64,000 bases of DNA, taken from assembly GCF_029382225.1 (NCBI RefSeq), contig NZ_JARLTC010000029.1, positions 99,758-163,757 on the forward strand, written 5' to 3'. The position numbers and the translations under genes are program-made. This DNA comes from Spongiactinospora sp. TRM90649. Lineage in GTDB: Bacteria; Actinomycetota; Actinomycetes; Streptosporangiales; Streptosporangiaceae. Within the stretch, counting starts at the first letter, position 1. Each line of letters opens with the position of its first letter. Positions 14,557 through 23,985 of the stretch are shown here, piece by piece. A model generated the notes under the pieces. The model had not been told where the DNA came from and did no database searches. It worked only from the letters and a program-made list of their open reading frames with translations.

Positions 14557-16995
14557 TCAGCTCGTCCGGCGGACCCGGAGGTTCTCCAGCCGGTCGAAGC
14601 CGTCCATCACCCGCCCGCCCAGCGCGCGCAGCCGGCGCAGGGTGGACGGCGGCAGCAGCACCGCCCTGATCCGCCGCCCCCGGGAGACCTTGGCGGCCAG
14701 CGCCCGGCGCACCCGGTGCAGGTCCTCGCCCAGCGGGCGCTGCTCGCCGGGATCCCTGGCGAACATCATCCGCTCGGCGGCCCCGGAGATCCGCTCGATC
14801 GCCGCCGTGGACAGCGCGTCGAACCCGTATTCGCGGACCAGCCTGCGGGTCAGCGCCCTGGGCGTCTCGCTCGGCTCGCGGCTCAGCCCGTAGTCGAGCA
14901 GGGCGTCGTCGAACTCCGCCCACGCCGCCGCCACCGGGGAGACCTGCCGCCGCCCGGTCCTGACCTCGGCCGGGGCGCCGCCCGGACCCCCACCGCCGTC
15001 ACCGGACGCGGCCTCGGTGGCCGGCCTGGCCACCACCCGCAGCCTGCGCCTGCGCAGGACCACCCGCAGGGCGGCCGGGATCAGCACGATCAGCGCCAGC
15101 ACCAGCGCGCCCAGGCCGAGCCTGACGGCGAGCGGGGTGCTCTGCTCCTCGGCGGGCAGCGGGCCGATGGTGCCCTCCCGGTCGATCAGCGCCGGGTTAC
15201 GAGGCGTGTTCGGCCCGCCGCTGGGGGTGCCTGCCGGGTCGGTCTCGCTGCCGGTCGGCCCGGGGGAGGAGGTCGTCGGGCCGGGTTCGTCGGCCGGCGG
15301 GCGGGTGTAGTCGGGCACCCGTGCCGTGCCTTGCCCGCCGCTGCCCGAGGGCGTGGGCTCGAAGGCGAGCCAGCCCACCCCTTCGAAGTACAGCTCCGGC
15401 CATGCGTGCATGTCGTGGGTGCCCACCTGCCATCTCCCGCCGCCCAGCGAGGTGCCGCCGGTGTAGCCGGTCGCCACGCGGGCGGGGATGCCGAGGGTGC
15501 GGGCCATCACCGCCATCGCGGCGGCGAACTGCTCGCAGTAGCCGACCCTGCTGACCGTGATGAAGTCGAGCAGCGCGGAGTTGCTGTGCCCGCTCTGGGT
15601 GGAGAGGTTGTAGGTGAAGTCGCCGTCGCCGGTGAACCACTCCTGGAGCCGCACCGCCTTCTCGTAGTCGCTGCGCTTGCCGTCGGTGACCATCTCGGCC
15701 TGCCTGCGCACCTCCGGCGGCAGCGACTCGGGCAGCCGCAGGTAGCGGTCGGCGACCTCGGGGTCCGGCGCGGGCGCGGCCTTCAGCGTCTCCGGGCTGG
15801 GCCGGGGCTGCCTGCTCACCACCCGGTAGGAGAGGCCGCTGGCGTAGTCGCGCGTGGAGAAGACCATGAGGGTCGACTTGTCGGCGCGCCAGTCGCCCTC
15901 GGCGGTCACCCGCACCGCCGGGTACGGCAGCGGCAGGAACTGCAGTTCGTCGTCGATCTCCTCGCTGATCCGGATGTCGGTCCACGACTCCGTCACCGGC
16001 ACGGTCGGCCCCTGCCCTGGCGGCTCGGGGAGCGTGCCCCGGTCCACCCTGTTGTCCGGGCTTCCCGACGGGTTCGACATGGTCCACACGTCGCCGTCGA
16101 ACGTGTCCAGCGACCACATCCGCAGGTAGCGCGGGACGTCGTCGTTGTTGACGTAGGTCAGCACGGTGGCGTTCTCCGGCAGCGTGAGCTGCCCCTTCAG
16201 TCCCACGATGGGGTTGGGGATGCTGATCGTGTTGCCCTCGCCCTTGCCGTCGCCCGAGCCGATCCCGAAGGTGAACAGCGGATTCGGGTCGAGGGTGGGC
16301 AGCAGCGCGGGCACCAGGACGGCCAGCGCGATCGCGGTCACCCCGATCCGCTTGCCGGACAGCCGCAGCGGCCCGCCGGGCCCCGCAGGGCGTACCGCGC
16401 CCCGGGTCCTGCGGACCAGCACGGCCCGGCCCCAGTGCCCGATCCGCTCACGCCCGTCGGCCAGCAGCAGCCCGGTGAAGCCGAGGGCGGCCAGGATGAA
16501 CGCGGGCCAGGGCAACTGATCGGTGATGATCTCGGCGGGCACCACGAACAGCGCCAGCAGGGGCAGCCCGGCCAGCGCGGCGCGCCGCAGCCGTACGGCG
16601 AGCAGGTCCACCAGGATCGTGATCAGCCCGATGCCCACGGTGGTGAACAGCACGATCGACTCGTTGGCGGGCACCGGGGGCGCGAAACGCTGGATGTCGG
16701 AGTAACCGGTGGAGATCAGTTTCGCCAGCGCGGCCACGGAGTCGATGGTGGGGAAGACCCGCGCCCACGCCTCGTCTCCGGTGAAGGTCGTGGTGAGGTA
16801 GATCCACAGCCCGGCGACCTGGGCCGCGGTGGCGAGCCACACGGGAAGGGCGAGCGAGGAGGCGCCCACGCCCACGGCCACGATGACGATCACCGCGCCG
16901 ATGGTGCTCAGCAGCCACTGGCCGCCGTCGAAGAGCTGGTAGAGCGTGGTGGCCACGGCCAGGGTGGACAGCCCGGCGGCGATCGGCAGTCTCAT
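14557..16995 (-). CDS. TgpA-type transglutaminase-like membrane protein (DUF3488/DUF4129)
   Basis: An 812-residue membrane protein. Several N-terminal transmembrane helices (DUF3488/TgpA_N, about residues 1-215) are followed by an external part with the transglutaminase core. GYCEQFAAAMAVMARTLGIP carries the catalytic Cys near residue 485, and GTHDMHAWPELYFEGVGW the His near 528. The third residue lies in AFEPT, where Glu replaces the usual Asp. A Pro/Thr/Gly linker, one more transmembrane helix and a cytosolic DUF4129 tail (DDALLDYGLSREPSETPRAL) end the protein. It is the third gene of a moxR-DUF58-transglutaminase operon, a widespread set thought to act on envelope proteins. Its ATG overlaps the DUF58 stop by 4 nt. 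Confidence 0.87.
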   Translation of the reverse strand: MRLPIAAGLSTLAVATTLYQLFDGGQWLLSTIGAVIVIVAVGVGASSLALPVWLATAAQVAGLWIYLTTTFTGDEAWARVFPTIDSVAALAKLISTGYSDIQRFAPPVPANESIVLFTTVGIGLITILVDLLAVRLRRAALAGLPLLALFVVPAEIITDQLPWPAFILAALGFTGLLLADGRERIGHWGRAVLVRRTRGAVRPAGPGGPLRLSGKRIGVTAIALAVLVPALLPTLDPNPLFTFGIGSGDGKGEGNTISIPNPIVGLKGQLTLPENATVLTYVNNDDVPRYLRMWSLDTFDGDVWTMSNPSGSPDNRVDRGTLPEPPGQGPTVPVTESWTDIRISEEIDDELQFLPLPYPAVRVTAEGDWRADKSTLMVFSTRDYASGLSYRVVSRQPRPSPETLKAAPAPDPEVADRYLRLPESLPPEVRRQAEMVTDGKRSDYEKAVRLQEWFTGDGDFTYNLSTQSGHSNSALLDFITVSRVGYCEQFAAAMAVMARTLGIPARVATGYTGGTSLGGGRWQVGTHDMHAWPELYFEGVGWLAFEPTPSGSGGQGTARVPDYTRPPADEPGPTTSSPGPTGSETDPAGTPSGGPNTPRNPALIDREGTIGPLPAEEQSTPLAVRLGLGALVLALIVLIPAALRVVLRRRRLRVVARPATEAASGDGGGGPGGAPAEVRTGRRQVSPVAAAWAEFDDALLDYGLSREPSETPRALTRRLVREYGFDALSTAAIERISGAAERMMFARDPGEQRPLGEDLHRVRRALAAKVSRGRRIRAVLLPPSTLRRLRALGGRVMDGFDRLENLRVRRTS

Positions 16996-18244
16996 GACAC
17001 GCCTCCCACGTGCGCCCGGCCCGCGCGGGCGGCGGCCTCCGGCCAGACCGAGGCGATGGACGTTCCGGCGGGCAGGCGCGCGACCCGCCAGCCGTACCCG
17101 GCGAGCACGGCCCTGGTCTGCTGGTACTGCTCGCTCTCCGGTGCGCCGGGGTCCTCCCACACGGCGGTGTCGAGCAGCACGGCGACGCCGGTGACGCTGC
17201 CGTGCCGCAGCCGGGCGAGCGGGGTGACCTCCTCCGGCCGCAGGCCGCCGAGCACCGCGACGATCAGGCCGTCGCCGCCGCCCTGGCGCAGCGCGTTGAT
17301 CCCGAAGTCCAGAGTGCGGGTCTGGCTCTGGCGCACCACGGCCAGGGTGTCGAGCAGCGCGTGGCTCAACCCCGTGTCGGTGAGGTGCTCGGCCCCCTGG
17401 TCGGTGACCAGCCGCAGGCCCAGCCCTTCGTGGGCAAGGTGGACCCCGATGGAGGCGGCGGCCGAGACGGCGATCTCGAACGAGGACCGGGGGCCTTCGC
17501 CCCGGTGGGCGATCCTGCGGGTGTCGAGCAGCAGCGCGCCCCGGCTCTGCCACTGCTGTTCCTCACGGCGCACCATCAGCTCGCCGTACCTGGCGGTGGA
17601 GCGCCAGTGCACCCTGCGCAGGTCGTCGCCCTGGCGGTACTCGCGCGGCGCGACGTCGTCGTCGCCGGCCGCGGCCACGCTCCTGGTACGGCTGTCGCCG
17701 CCGCCCGTCCACTCGCCGGACAGCCGGACGTGGGGGAGCGGCACCACCTGCGGCATGACCACCAGCGTGTCGCTGATGGTGAACCCCCTGGCCAGTTCGA
17801 CCAGCCCGAAGGGGTCGGTGATCCGTACCGACAGCGGCCCGATCGGGAACCTGCCCCGCAGGTCTGAGCGCACCCGGTAGTCGATCTCGCGAACCCCGTG
17901 CGGCTCGACCCGGTCGAGCACGAACCTGGGCCGCGCGCCCAGCGCGTAGGGCACGGTGTCCTCGATCAGCAGCAGCCCGGTCGGCAGCCGCGTCACGTTC
18001 TCCAGCCGCAGCGTGACCGTGGCCTCCGCGCCGACCTCGGCCCGGTTCGGGTCCAGACGGCGCGCGCAGCTCAGCCGGTAACGCGTGCGGGCGACGACCA
18101 GCGCGGCGAGCAGCGGCAGCGTGACGATCAGGATGCCGATGCGCAGCAGATCGTGCTCGCCGAGCAGGACGGCGCACAGCAGCGCCGCGATCCCCGAGGC
18201 GAGGAACGACCTGCCCCGCGAGGTCAGCGCGGCGAGTCCGGCCC

Positions 18245-18248
<4 letters not shown>
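16992..18248 (-). CDS. DUF58 membrane protein
   Basis: A 418-residue DUF58 protein. Two N-terminal transmembrane helices (about residues 15-50) precede an Ig-like strand region, the hallmark REYRQGDDLRRVHWRSTAR segment, and a degenerate VWA-type C-terminal domain. DUF58 proteins accompany MoxR ATPases, which are thought to remodel them. GTG 18248 overlaps the moxR stop (GTGA) and its own stop overlaps the transglutaminase ATG (ATGA), so the three proteins are made together. Confidence 0.87.
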
Positions 18249-19249
<1,001 letters not shown>

Positions 19250-19404
19250 CGGGCCTCCATGAGGGTGGTACGGCATGCCCCCGCGCGGGCGCTTTTGCGA
19301 GGGCCTTGCGTTTCTTTTCCATTGTGTGTACAGACACTACGTTGCCAGGGGTTCCCCGGCGACTTTTACCGGTTTCAACGGCTATTGCGGCTTTGTCGAC
19401 GGCT

Positions 19405-19434
19405 TCCCCACCTCTCTCCACCACCGCCCTCCAC
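19405..19434 (-). promoter_or_regulatory. MraZ-operator-like 10-bp repeat array facing the moxR operon
   Basis: On the minus strand the units GTGGAGGGCG, GTGGTGGAGA and GAGGTGGGGA follow one another at exact 10-bp spacing. The first two closely resemble units of the mraZ operator at 19591-19630. The array ends about 155 nt before the moxR start. MraZ binding is inferred from the resemblance only. Confidence 0.4.
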
Positions 19435-19509
19435 CGCGGCCCGCATTCGCCGTGTGAAGGGTTATTCCGGCGCGCGACACGCCACGCCGACACGCGGGGG
19501 CGCCGCACC

Positions 19510-19529
19510 CCCGCTCCACTCCGCTCCAC
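19510..19529 (-). promoter_or_regulatory. Second minus-strand GTGG repeat pair
   Basis: Minus-strand units GTGGAGCGGA (19529-19520) and GTGGAGCGGG (19519-19510) are a 10-bp direct repeat with one mismatch. A third, degenerate unit may follow. Same spacing and core as the mraZ operator but opposite orientation. Confidence 0.4.
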
Positions 19530-19584
19530 CGCTTTGAACTGCGAAAACGTCAGAGAAATGGCGAGGACACACGGCGACGATTAG

Positions 19585-19630
19585 TTGACGGTGGGGAGAA
19601 GTGGAGTATGGTGGTGCGCAGTGGAGGGCC
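19585..19630 (+). promoter_or_regulatory. mraZ promoter with four-unit MraZ operator
   Basis: -35 TTGACG (19585-19590) and -10 TATGGT (19607-19612) are separated by 16 nt. Overlapping them are four contiguous 10-bp units, GTGGGGAGAA, GTGGAGTATG, GTGGTGCGCA and GTGGAGGGCC (19591-19630). MraZ is known to bind direct repeats with a G-rich core at about 10-bp spacing upstream of its own gene and to repress the dcw promoter. The layout here predicts direct autorepression. Confidence 0.75.
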
Positions 19631-19676
19631 GGTGATCTAGTACCGAGCGCTCTGCTGGGCGCGGGAGGTGAGGCCG

Positions 19677-20108
19677 GTGTTCCTCGGCACACACCAACCA
19701 CGCCTGGACGACAAGGGACGGCTGTTCCTGCCGGCGAAGTACCGTGAGGAGCTGGCGGAGGGTCTGGTGATCACCAAAGGCCAGGAGCGCTGCCTCTACG
19801 TTTTTCCCGTAGAGGAGTTCCAGCGCATCACCGAGGCTCTGCGCGCCGCGCCGGTGACCGCCAAGGCGGTCCGCGACTACAGCCGTGTTCTCTTCGCGAG
19901 CGCGTCCGACGAGGCCCCTGACAAACAGGGTCGGATCACGATTCCGCAGCCCCTTCGCCAGTATGCCGGGCTGACCCGCGATTGCGTGGTCATCGGGGCC
20001 AACACGCGGCTGGAGATCTGGGACGCGCGTGCCTGGGAGACCTACCTGTCCGATCAAGAGCAGGCATTCGCCGATCTGTCGGAGGAGGTGCTGCCAGGGA
20101 TTCTGTAG
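19677..20108 (+). CDS. mraZ: Transcriptional regulator MraZ
   Basis: A 143-residue AbrB/SpoVT-fold regulator, first gene of the dcw cluster. The two half-domains are visible as FLGTHQPRLDDKGRLFLPAK near the N-terminus and DKQGRITIPQPLRQYAGL near residues 85-102, each with the DxxxR signature. It forms ring-shaped oligomers that bind tandem repeats. GTG 19677 was chosen because the protein then begins FLGTH as in the family and GGGAGG lies 8 nt before; an in-frame GTG at 19668 would bury that site. Confidence 0.93.
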   Translation: MFLGTHQPRLDDKGRLFLPAKYREELAEGLVITKGQERCLYVFPVEEFQRITEALRAAPVTAKAVRDYSRVLFASASDEAPDKQGRITIPQPLRQYAGLTRDCVVIGANTRLEIWDARAWETYLSDQEQAFADLSEEVLPGIL

Positions 20109-20345
20109 AGACAACGGTCGAGACGTCGGTGAGACAAGTCGTTCGGCGAGGTCTCCACCCGCACCCACCGGCCCGCCAGCTGATGCACCTTCCCCGGTGT
20201 CAGGTGGTGGGCATCTTCAACCGGTTGCGGATGGGGACCTGGCCGGGCGGCCGGGTGGGGGCCCGTGAAGATCGGGATACACCGGCGGCTCGGCGGAAGC
20301 CGCGAACATCCGCGAGCACGAGCGGCGAGAGGGGGGTTTACGATC
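20109..20345 (+). ncRNA. Structured leader between mraZ and rsmH (candidate mraW RNA motif)
   Basis: This 237-nt gap has no ORF of note but has nested complementarity. CCCACC (20164-20169) pairs with GGTGGG (20206-20211), enclosing GCACC/GGTGT around a short C-rich loop. ATCTTC (20213-20218) pairs with GAAGAT (20267-20272) around GC-rich inner hairpins. A conserved RNA motif called mraW has been described upstream of rsmH/mraW in actinobacteria. Position matches, but I cannot confirm the consensus without a covariance search. GAGGGGGG at 20330-20337 is the rsmH ribosome binding site. Confidence 0.4.
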
Positions 20346-21359
20346 ATGCGCTCGACCGATGAGAACGGTCAGCACGCCATCGACGGCCACGTGGGCCGGA
20401 GCGGTCATGTGCCGGTGATGCTGTCACGTGTGCTCGACCTCCTGGCGCCCGCACTGGAGCGGCCGGCCCCTGTGGTGGTCGACGCCAATCTGGGGCTGGG
20501 CGGCCACGCCGAGGCGCTGCTCGCGGCCCACCCTTCCCTCAGGCTGATCGGGATCGACCGCGACCCGGTGGCCATAGAGCGTTCCACCGAGCGCCTGGCG
20601 CCTTACGCCGAGCGTGCCACCCTGGTCCGCGCGGTCTCCAGCGAGCTGTCCTCGGTGCTCGCCGAGGCCGGCTGCCCGCGCGTCGACGCCGCGCTGTTCG
20701 ACCTGGGCGTCTCCTCCCCGCAGCTCGACGAGTCCGAGCGGGGGTTCGCCTACTCCTACGACGCGCCGCTCGACATGCGGATGGACCGCGACCAGCCGCT
20801 GACGGCGGAGCGGGTGGTCAACACCTATTCGCCCGGCGACCTGGCCAGGGTGCTGCGCGACTACGGCGAGGAGCGGTTCGCCGCGCGCATCGCCCGCCTG
20901 ATCGCCGAGGAACGCTCCCGCGAGCCCATCGTCTCGACGAAACGGCTCGCCGACATCGTGCGGACGGCGATCCCCGCCGCGACCCGCCGTACCGGCGGCA
21001 ACCCGGCGAAGAGGACTTTCCAAGCGTTGCGCATCGAGGTGAACGGGGAGCTGTCCGCCCTTGAGACGGCACTTCCCGCCGCACTCGACGCGTTGACCCT
21101 TGGTGGGCGGGTAGTCGTGCTCGCCTACCACTCCCTTGAGGACCGGCTCGCCAAGCAGGTCCTCGCGGCGCGAACCAAGGAGACGGGCCCGCCCGGCATG
21201 CCGGTGCCGCTGCCCGAGCACCAGCCGAGGTTCCGCCTGGTGACGAGGGGAGCCGAGCTCCCCGACGAGGAGGAGGTCACGCGCAACCCGCGCGCGGCCT
21301 CGGCCCGCCTGCGGGCCGCAGAGAGGATCCGTGAGCCAGTTGACGAAGACCGAGCGTGA
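20346..21359 (+). CDS. rsmH: 16S rRNA (cytosine1402-N4)-methyltransferase
   Basis: A 337-residue RsmH (MraW), which methylates C1402 of 16S rRNA in the P site. The SAM-binding motif is VVVDANLGLGGHAEALL, followed by DAALFDLGVSSPQLDESERGF, the PLDMRMD loop, GNPAKRTFQALRIEVN and YHSLEDRLAKQ, all highly conserved. ATG 20346 starts a protein of family length; an in-frame upstream ATG at 20265 would lie within the structured leader. The 3' end overlaps the ftsL start by 29 nt. Confidence 0.95.
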   Translation: MRSTDENGQHAIDGHVGRSGHVPVMLSRVLDLLAPALERPAPVVVDANLGLGGHAEALLAAHPSLRLIGIDRDPVAIERSTERLAPYAERATLVRAVSSELSSVLAEAGCPRVDAALFDLGVSSPQLDESERGFAYSYDAPLDMRMDRDQPLTAERVVNTYSPGDLARVLRDYGEERFAARIARLIAEERSREPIVSTKRLADIVRTAIPAATRRTGGNPAKRTFQALRIEVNGELSALETALPAALDALTLGGRVVVLAYHSLEDRLAKQVLAARTKETGPPGMPVPLPEHQPRFRLVTRGAELPDEEEVTRNPRAASARLRAAERIREPVDEDRA

Positions 21360-21858
21360 GCTCCAGCGTGGAGTCCGCTCCCGCATGCCCCGTCAGCCCC
21401 GCGCCACCGCGACGAGGGTGGCCCCGGCGCGCCCGCGGCAGGAGCCCGTGCGTCCGAAGAGTCCCCGGCCGCGCCAGGAGGAGACCGTGTCTCCCAAGCC
21501 GGCCGGTCAGCCGAGCGCCCAGGTGTCCCGCATGGCCCGGCGCCGTACCGGCGGGCGCGCGCCGCGGGCGCCGTTCGTGCTGCTCCTGGTCGGCCTGCTG
21601 TGCGGCGGCCTGGTCAGCCTGCTGCTGCTGACCACCGTGCTGGCCCAGGACTCCGTCGAGGCCGACAAGCTGCGCAGCGACAACAAGCGGATCAAACTGG
21701 AGACCGAGCGCCAGCGGCTGGAGAACGTCAAGCAGGACACCGCGGCGGCGCTGGCGGAGCGCGCCGCGCGGCACGGCTCGCGCCCCGACCCCTCCTTCAA
21801 CCCGTTGACATCCGATGAAGACCTTCCGGCCAAGGAAGCGGAGGACCCGAGCAGGTGA
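21331..21858 (+). CDS. ftsL: FtsL-like septum formation initiator protein
   Basis: A 175-residue bitopic membrane protein. A basic, Pro/Arg-rich cytosolic tail (residues 1-80) is followed by one transmembrane helix (about 81-105) and a coiled-coil segment rich in Glu, Lys and Leu (KLRSDNKRIKLETERQRLE). This is the architecture of FtsL/DivIC proteins that bridge FtsQ and FtsW/FtsI. Sequence conservation is weak, so the name rests on architecture and on its place between rsmH and ftsI. GTG 21331 follows GAGAGGA inside rsmH. Confidence 0.8.
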   Translation: MSQLTKTERELQRGVRSRMPRQPRATATRVAPARPRQEPVRPKSPRPRQEETVSPKPAGQPSAQVSRMARRRTGGRAPRAPFVLLLVGLLCGGLVSLLLLTTVLAQDSVEADKLRSDNKRIKLETERQRLENVKQDTAAALAERAARHGSRPDPSFNPLTSDEDLPAKEAEDPSR

Positions 21859-23960
21859 TGAACGGCGGTGGCCGGGGTTCGGGGCCCGGTCGCGGCGGAT
21901 CCGGCGCCGGCGCCCCTGGGGGGCCCGGCGCCGGGCGTCGTGTGCCCAAGGGCCCGCGCAGGCCGGGCAGAGACGGCCCGGCGCAGGGGGCACAAGGGGA
22001 GGGCCGCGCGCCGTACGACGGGCCGCCGCCGAAGACCGGGCGGGGTGACCCCGGCGCCCGCAACGTCCGTCCCGCCAGACCCGGCGGCGACGGCCCGCCT
22101 CATCCCACCGAGGAGCACACCAAGCCGCTGCGTTCCGGCGGCGAGGGCCGTACTCCCCGGCCGGGAGTCCCGAGGCCGCCCAGACCGCCGGGCCCTCCGA
22201 GACCGCCGCGCCCGCCCAAGCCGCCGACCGTGCTGCGACTGGGCAATCCACGCCGTCGCATCAGCATCGGCCTGCTCGCGATGACCTTCGTGCTGTCGAT
22301 CCTGTCGGGCCGGCTGGTCCAGCTCCAAGGCCTCGACTCCAAGGTCTACGAGGCGCGGGCCGCCGAGCAGCGGGTGCAGCCGGAGATCCTGCCCGCCAGG
22401 CGCGGGCCCATCACCGACGCGGGCGGCCACGAGCTGGCCATCACCGTCGAGGCGCGGGAGATCTCCGTCGATCCCGCGCGCGTCAGCGAGACCGCGCGCG
22501 GGGCCGTCGCGGCCATGCTGGCCAAGGAGCTCGCCAGGCCGCAGACCGAGATCGCCGCAAAGCTCGCCAAGACCGACACCCGCTACCAGCTCATCGCCAG
22601 GGGCGTCGATCCGGTCGTCGCCCAGCGGGTGATCGACCACGACTACCGGGGCGTCGCCAGCAAGTCCCATTACCGCCGGGTCTATCCGGGCGACGATCTC
22701 GCGGGCAGCCTGATCGGGTTCGTCGGCTTCGACGGCGGCGGCCTGGCCGGGCTGGAGCGCGTCTACGACAAGGTCCTCGCCGGCCGCGACGGCGAGCAGA
22801 GCATCGAGATGGGCCGTGACGGTCAGCGCATCCCGATGACCAGGGAGAGCAGCAAGGCCCCCGTGCCCGGCCGCGAGGTCCGCCTGACCATCGACCGCGA
22901 CATCCAGTGGGCGGCGCAGCGGGCGATCGCCCGCCAGGTCACGGCCACCGGGGCGCGCAGCGGCAGCGTGATCATCATGGACGTGCGCAACGGCCACGTC
23001 CTGGGCATGGCCAACGCCCCCGAACTCGACCTGAACAACTGGGAGAAGACCCCGCAGAAGGACTGGATCAACCGGGCGGTCGCCGAGGTCTACGAACCGG
23101 GCAGCACGAACAAGGTCATCACCGCCGCCGCCGCGCTGGAGGCGGGCGCGGTGCGCCCGGAGACGGTGTTCAACGTCCGCGACAACATCCGCTGCGCCGA
23201 CCGCGTGCTGCGCGACTCCCACGCCCACAAGCCGGAACGCCTGACCTTCTCCGGCATCGTGGCGACCTCCAGCAACGTCGGCACGATCATGGCCGCGCAG
23301 AAGATCGGCAACGAGGCCCTGCACCAGAAGCTCCGGGCGTTCGGGTTCGGCGTCAGGCCGGGCAGCGGGCTGCCCGGCGAGGAGGCCGGGCTGCTGCCGG
23401 CCTGGCAGAGCTGGTCGGGCAGCCAGGGCTGCACGGTCGCCTACGGCCAGGGCGTGTCGGTCACCGCGCTGCAGATGGCCAGCGTCTACCAGACGATCGC
23501 CAACGGCGGGGTCCGGATCACACCGCAGATCGTGGCGGGCGTGGCCGGCGAGGACGGCAAGATCGTGCCCTCCAAGCCCGGCAAGCGCACCCGCGTGGTC
23601 GGCACCCGGACCGCCGAGGAGATCGCCGGAATGCTGGAGGCCGCCGTCGGGGAGGACGGCACCGGCACCCTGGCCGCCATCCCGGGCTACCGGGTGGCGG
23701 GCAAGACCGGCACGGCCATGCGTTATGACGAGGAGTGCCAGGGCTACTGTGGTTACACGGCGACGTTCGTCGGGTTCACCCCGGCCGACGATCCGAGGAT
23801 CGTCGCGCTCGCCGTGCTCCAGGACCCTCGCAACGGGCACTACGGCGGGCAGATCGCCGCGCCGGTGTTCAAGGACGTCATGACCTTCGCCTTAAAGAGC
23901 AGGAAGATTCCGCCTACCGGTACTACTCCGCCATCGGTGCGGATACGCGCCGATGGGTGA
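21858..23960 (+). CDS. ftsI: Septal peptidoglycan transpeptidase FtsI (PBP3-type)
   Basis: A 700-residue class B penicillin-binding protein that cross-links septal peptidoglycan with FtsW. A very Gly/Pro/Arg-rich cytosolic tail of about 130 residues precedes one transmembrane helix (about 137-157), the dimerisation/pedestal domain and the transpeptidase domain. Active-site motifs are STNK (Ser near residue 416), SSN near 471 and KTG near 616. The N-terminal tail is longer than in E. coli FtsI and probably disordered. Start ATG 21858 overlaps the ftsL stop by one base; GTG 21855 is an equal alternative. Confidence 0.94.
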   Translation: MNGGGRGSGPGRGGSGAGAPGGPGAGRRVPKGPRRPGRDGPAQGAQGEGRAPYDGPPPKTGRGDPGARNVRPARPGGDGPPHPTEEHTKPLRSGGEGRTPRPGVPRPPRPPGPPRPPRPPKPPTVLRLGNPRRRISIGLLAMTFVLSILSGRLVQLQGLDSKVYEARAAEQRVQPEILPARRGPITDAGGHELAITVEAREISVDPARVSETARGAVAAMLAKELARPQTEIAAKLAKTDTRYQLIARGVDPVVAQRVIDHDYRGVASKSHYRRVYPGDDLAGSLIGFVGFDGGGLAGLERVYDKVLAGRDGEQSIEMGRDGQRIPMTRESSKAPVPGREVRLTIDRDIQWAAQRAIARQVTATGARSGSVIIMDVRNGHVLGMANAPELDLNNWEKTPQKDWINRAVAEVYEPGSTNKVITAAAALEAGAVRPETVFNVRDNIRCADRVLRDSHAHKPERLTFSGIVATSSNVGTIMAAQKIGNEALHQKLRAFGFGVRPGSGLPGEEAGLLPAWQSWSGSQGCTVAYGQGVSVTALQMASVYQTIANGGVRITPQIVAGVAGEDGKIVPSKPGKRTRVVGTRTAEEIAGMLEAAVGEDGTGTLAAIPGYRVAGKTGTAMRYDEECQGYCGYTATFVGFTPADDPRIVALAVLQDPRNGHYGGQIAAPVFKDVMTFALKSRKIPPTGTTPPSVRIRADG

Positions 23961-23970
23961 CGAGTGACGG

Positions 23971-23985
23971 TACGCTCTCGCCGTG
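23971..23985 (+). promoter_or_regulatory. Possible internal leaderless promoter for murE
   Basis: TACGCT (23971-23976) stands 6 nt before GTG 23983, the same geometry as the leaderless starts of dinB and the M24 peptidase gene. murE is one of the few dcw genes here without a start/stop overlap (22-nt gap) or ribosome binding site, which supports separate transcription. Confidence 0.45.

Noticed and set aside
16996..17553. Leftward N-terminal extension of the transglutaminase gene
   Set aside because: It overlaps DUF58 in another frame; the ATG at 16995 with the ATGA overlap and membrane helices immediately following marks the true start.
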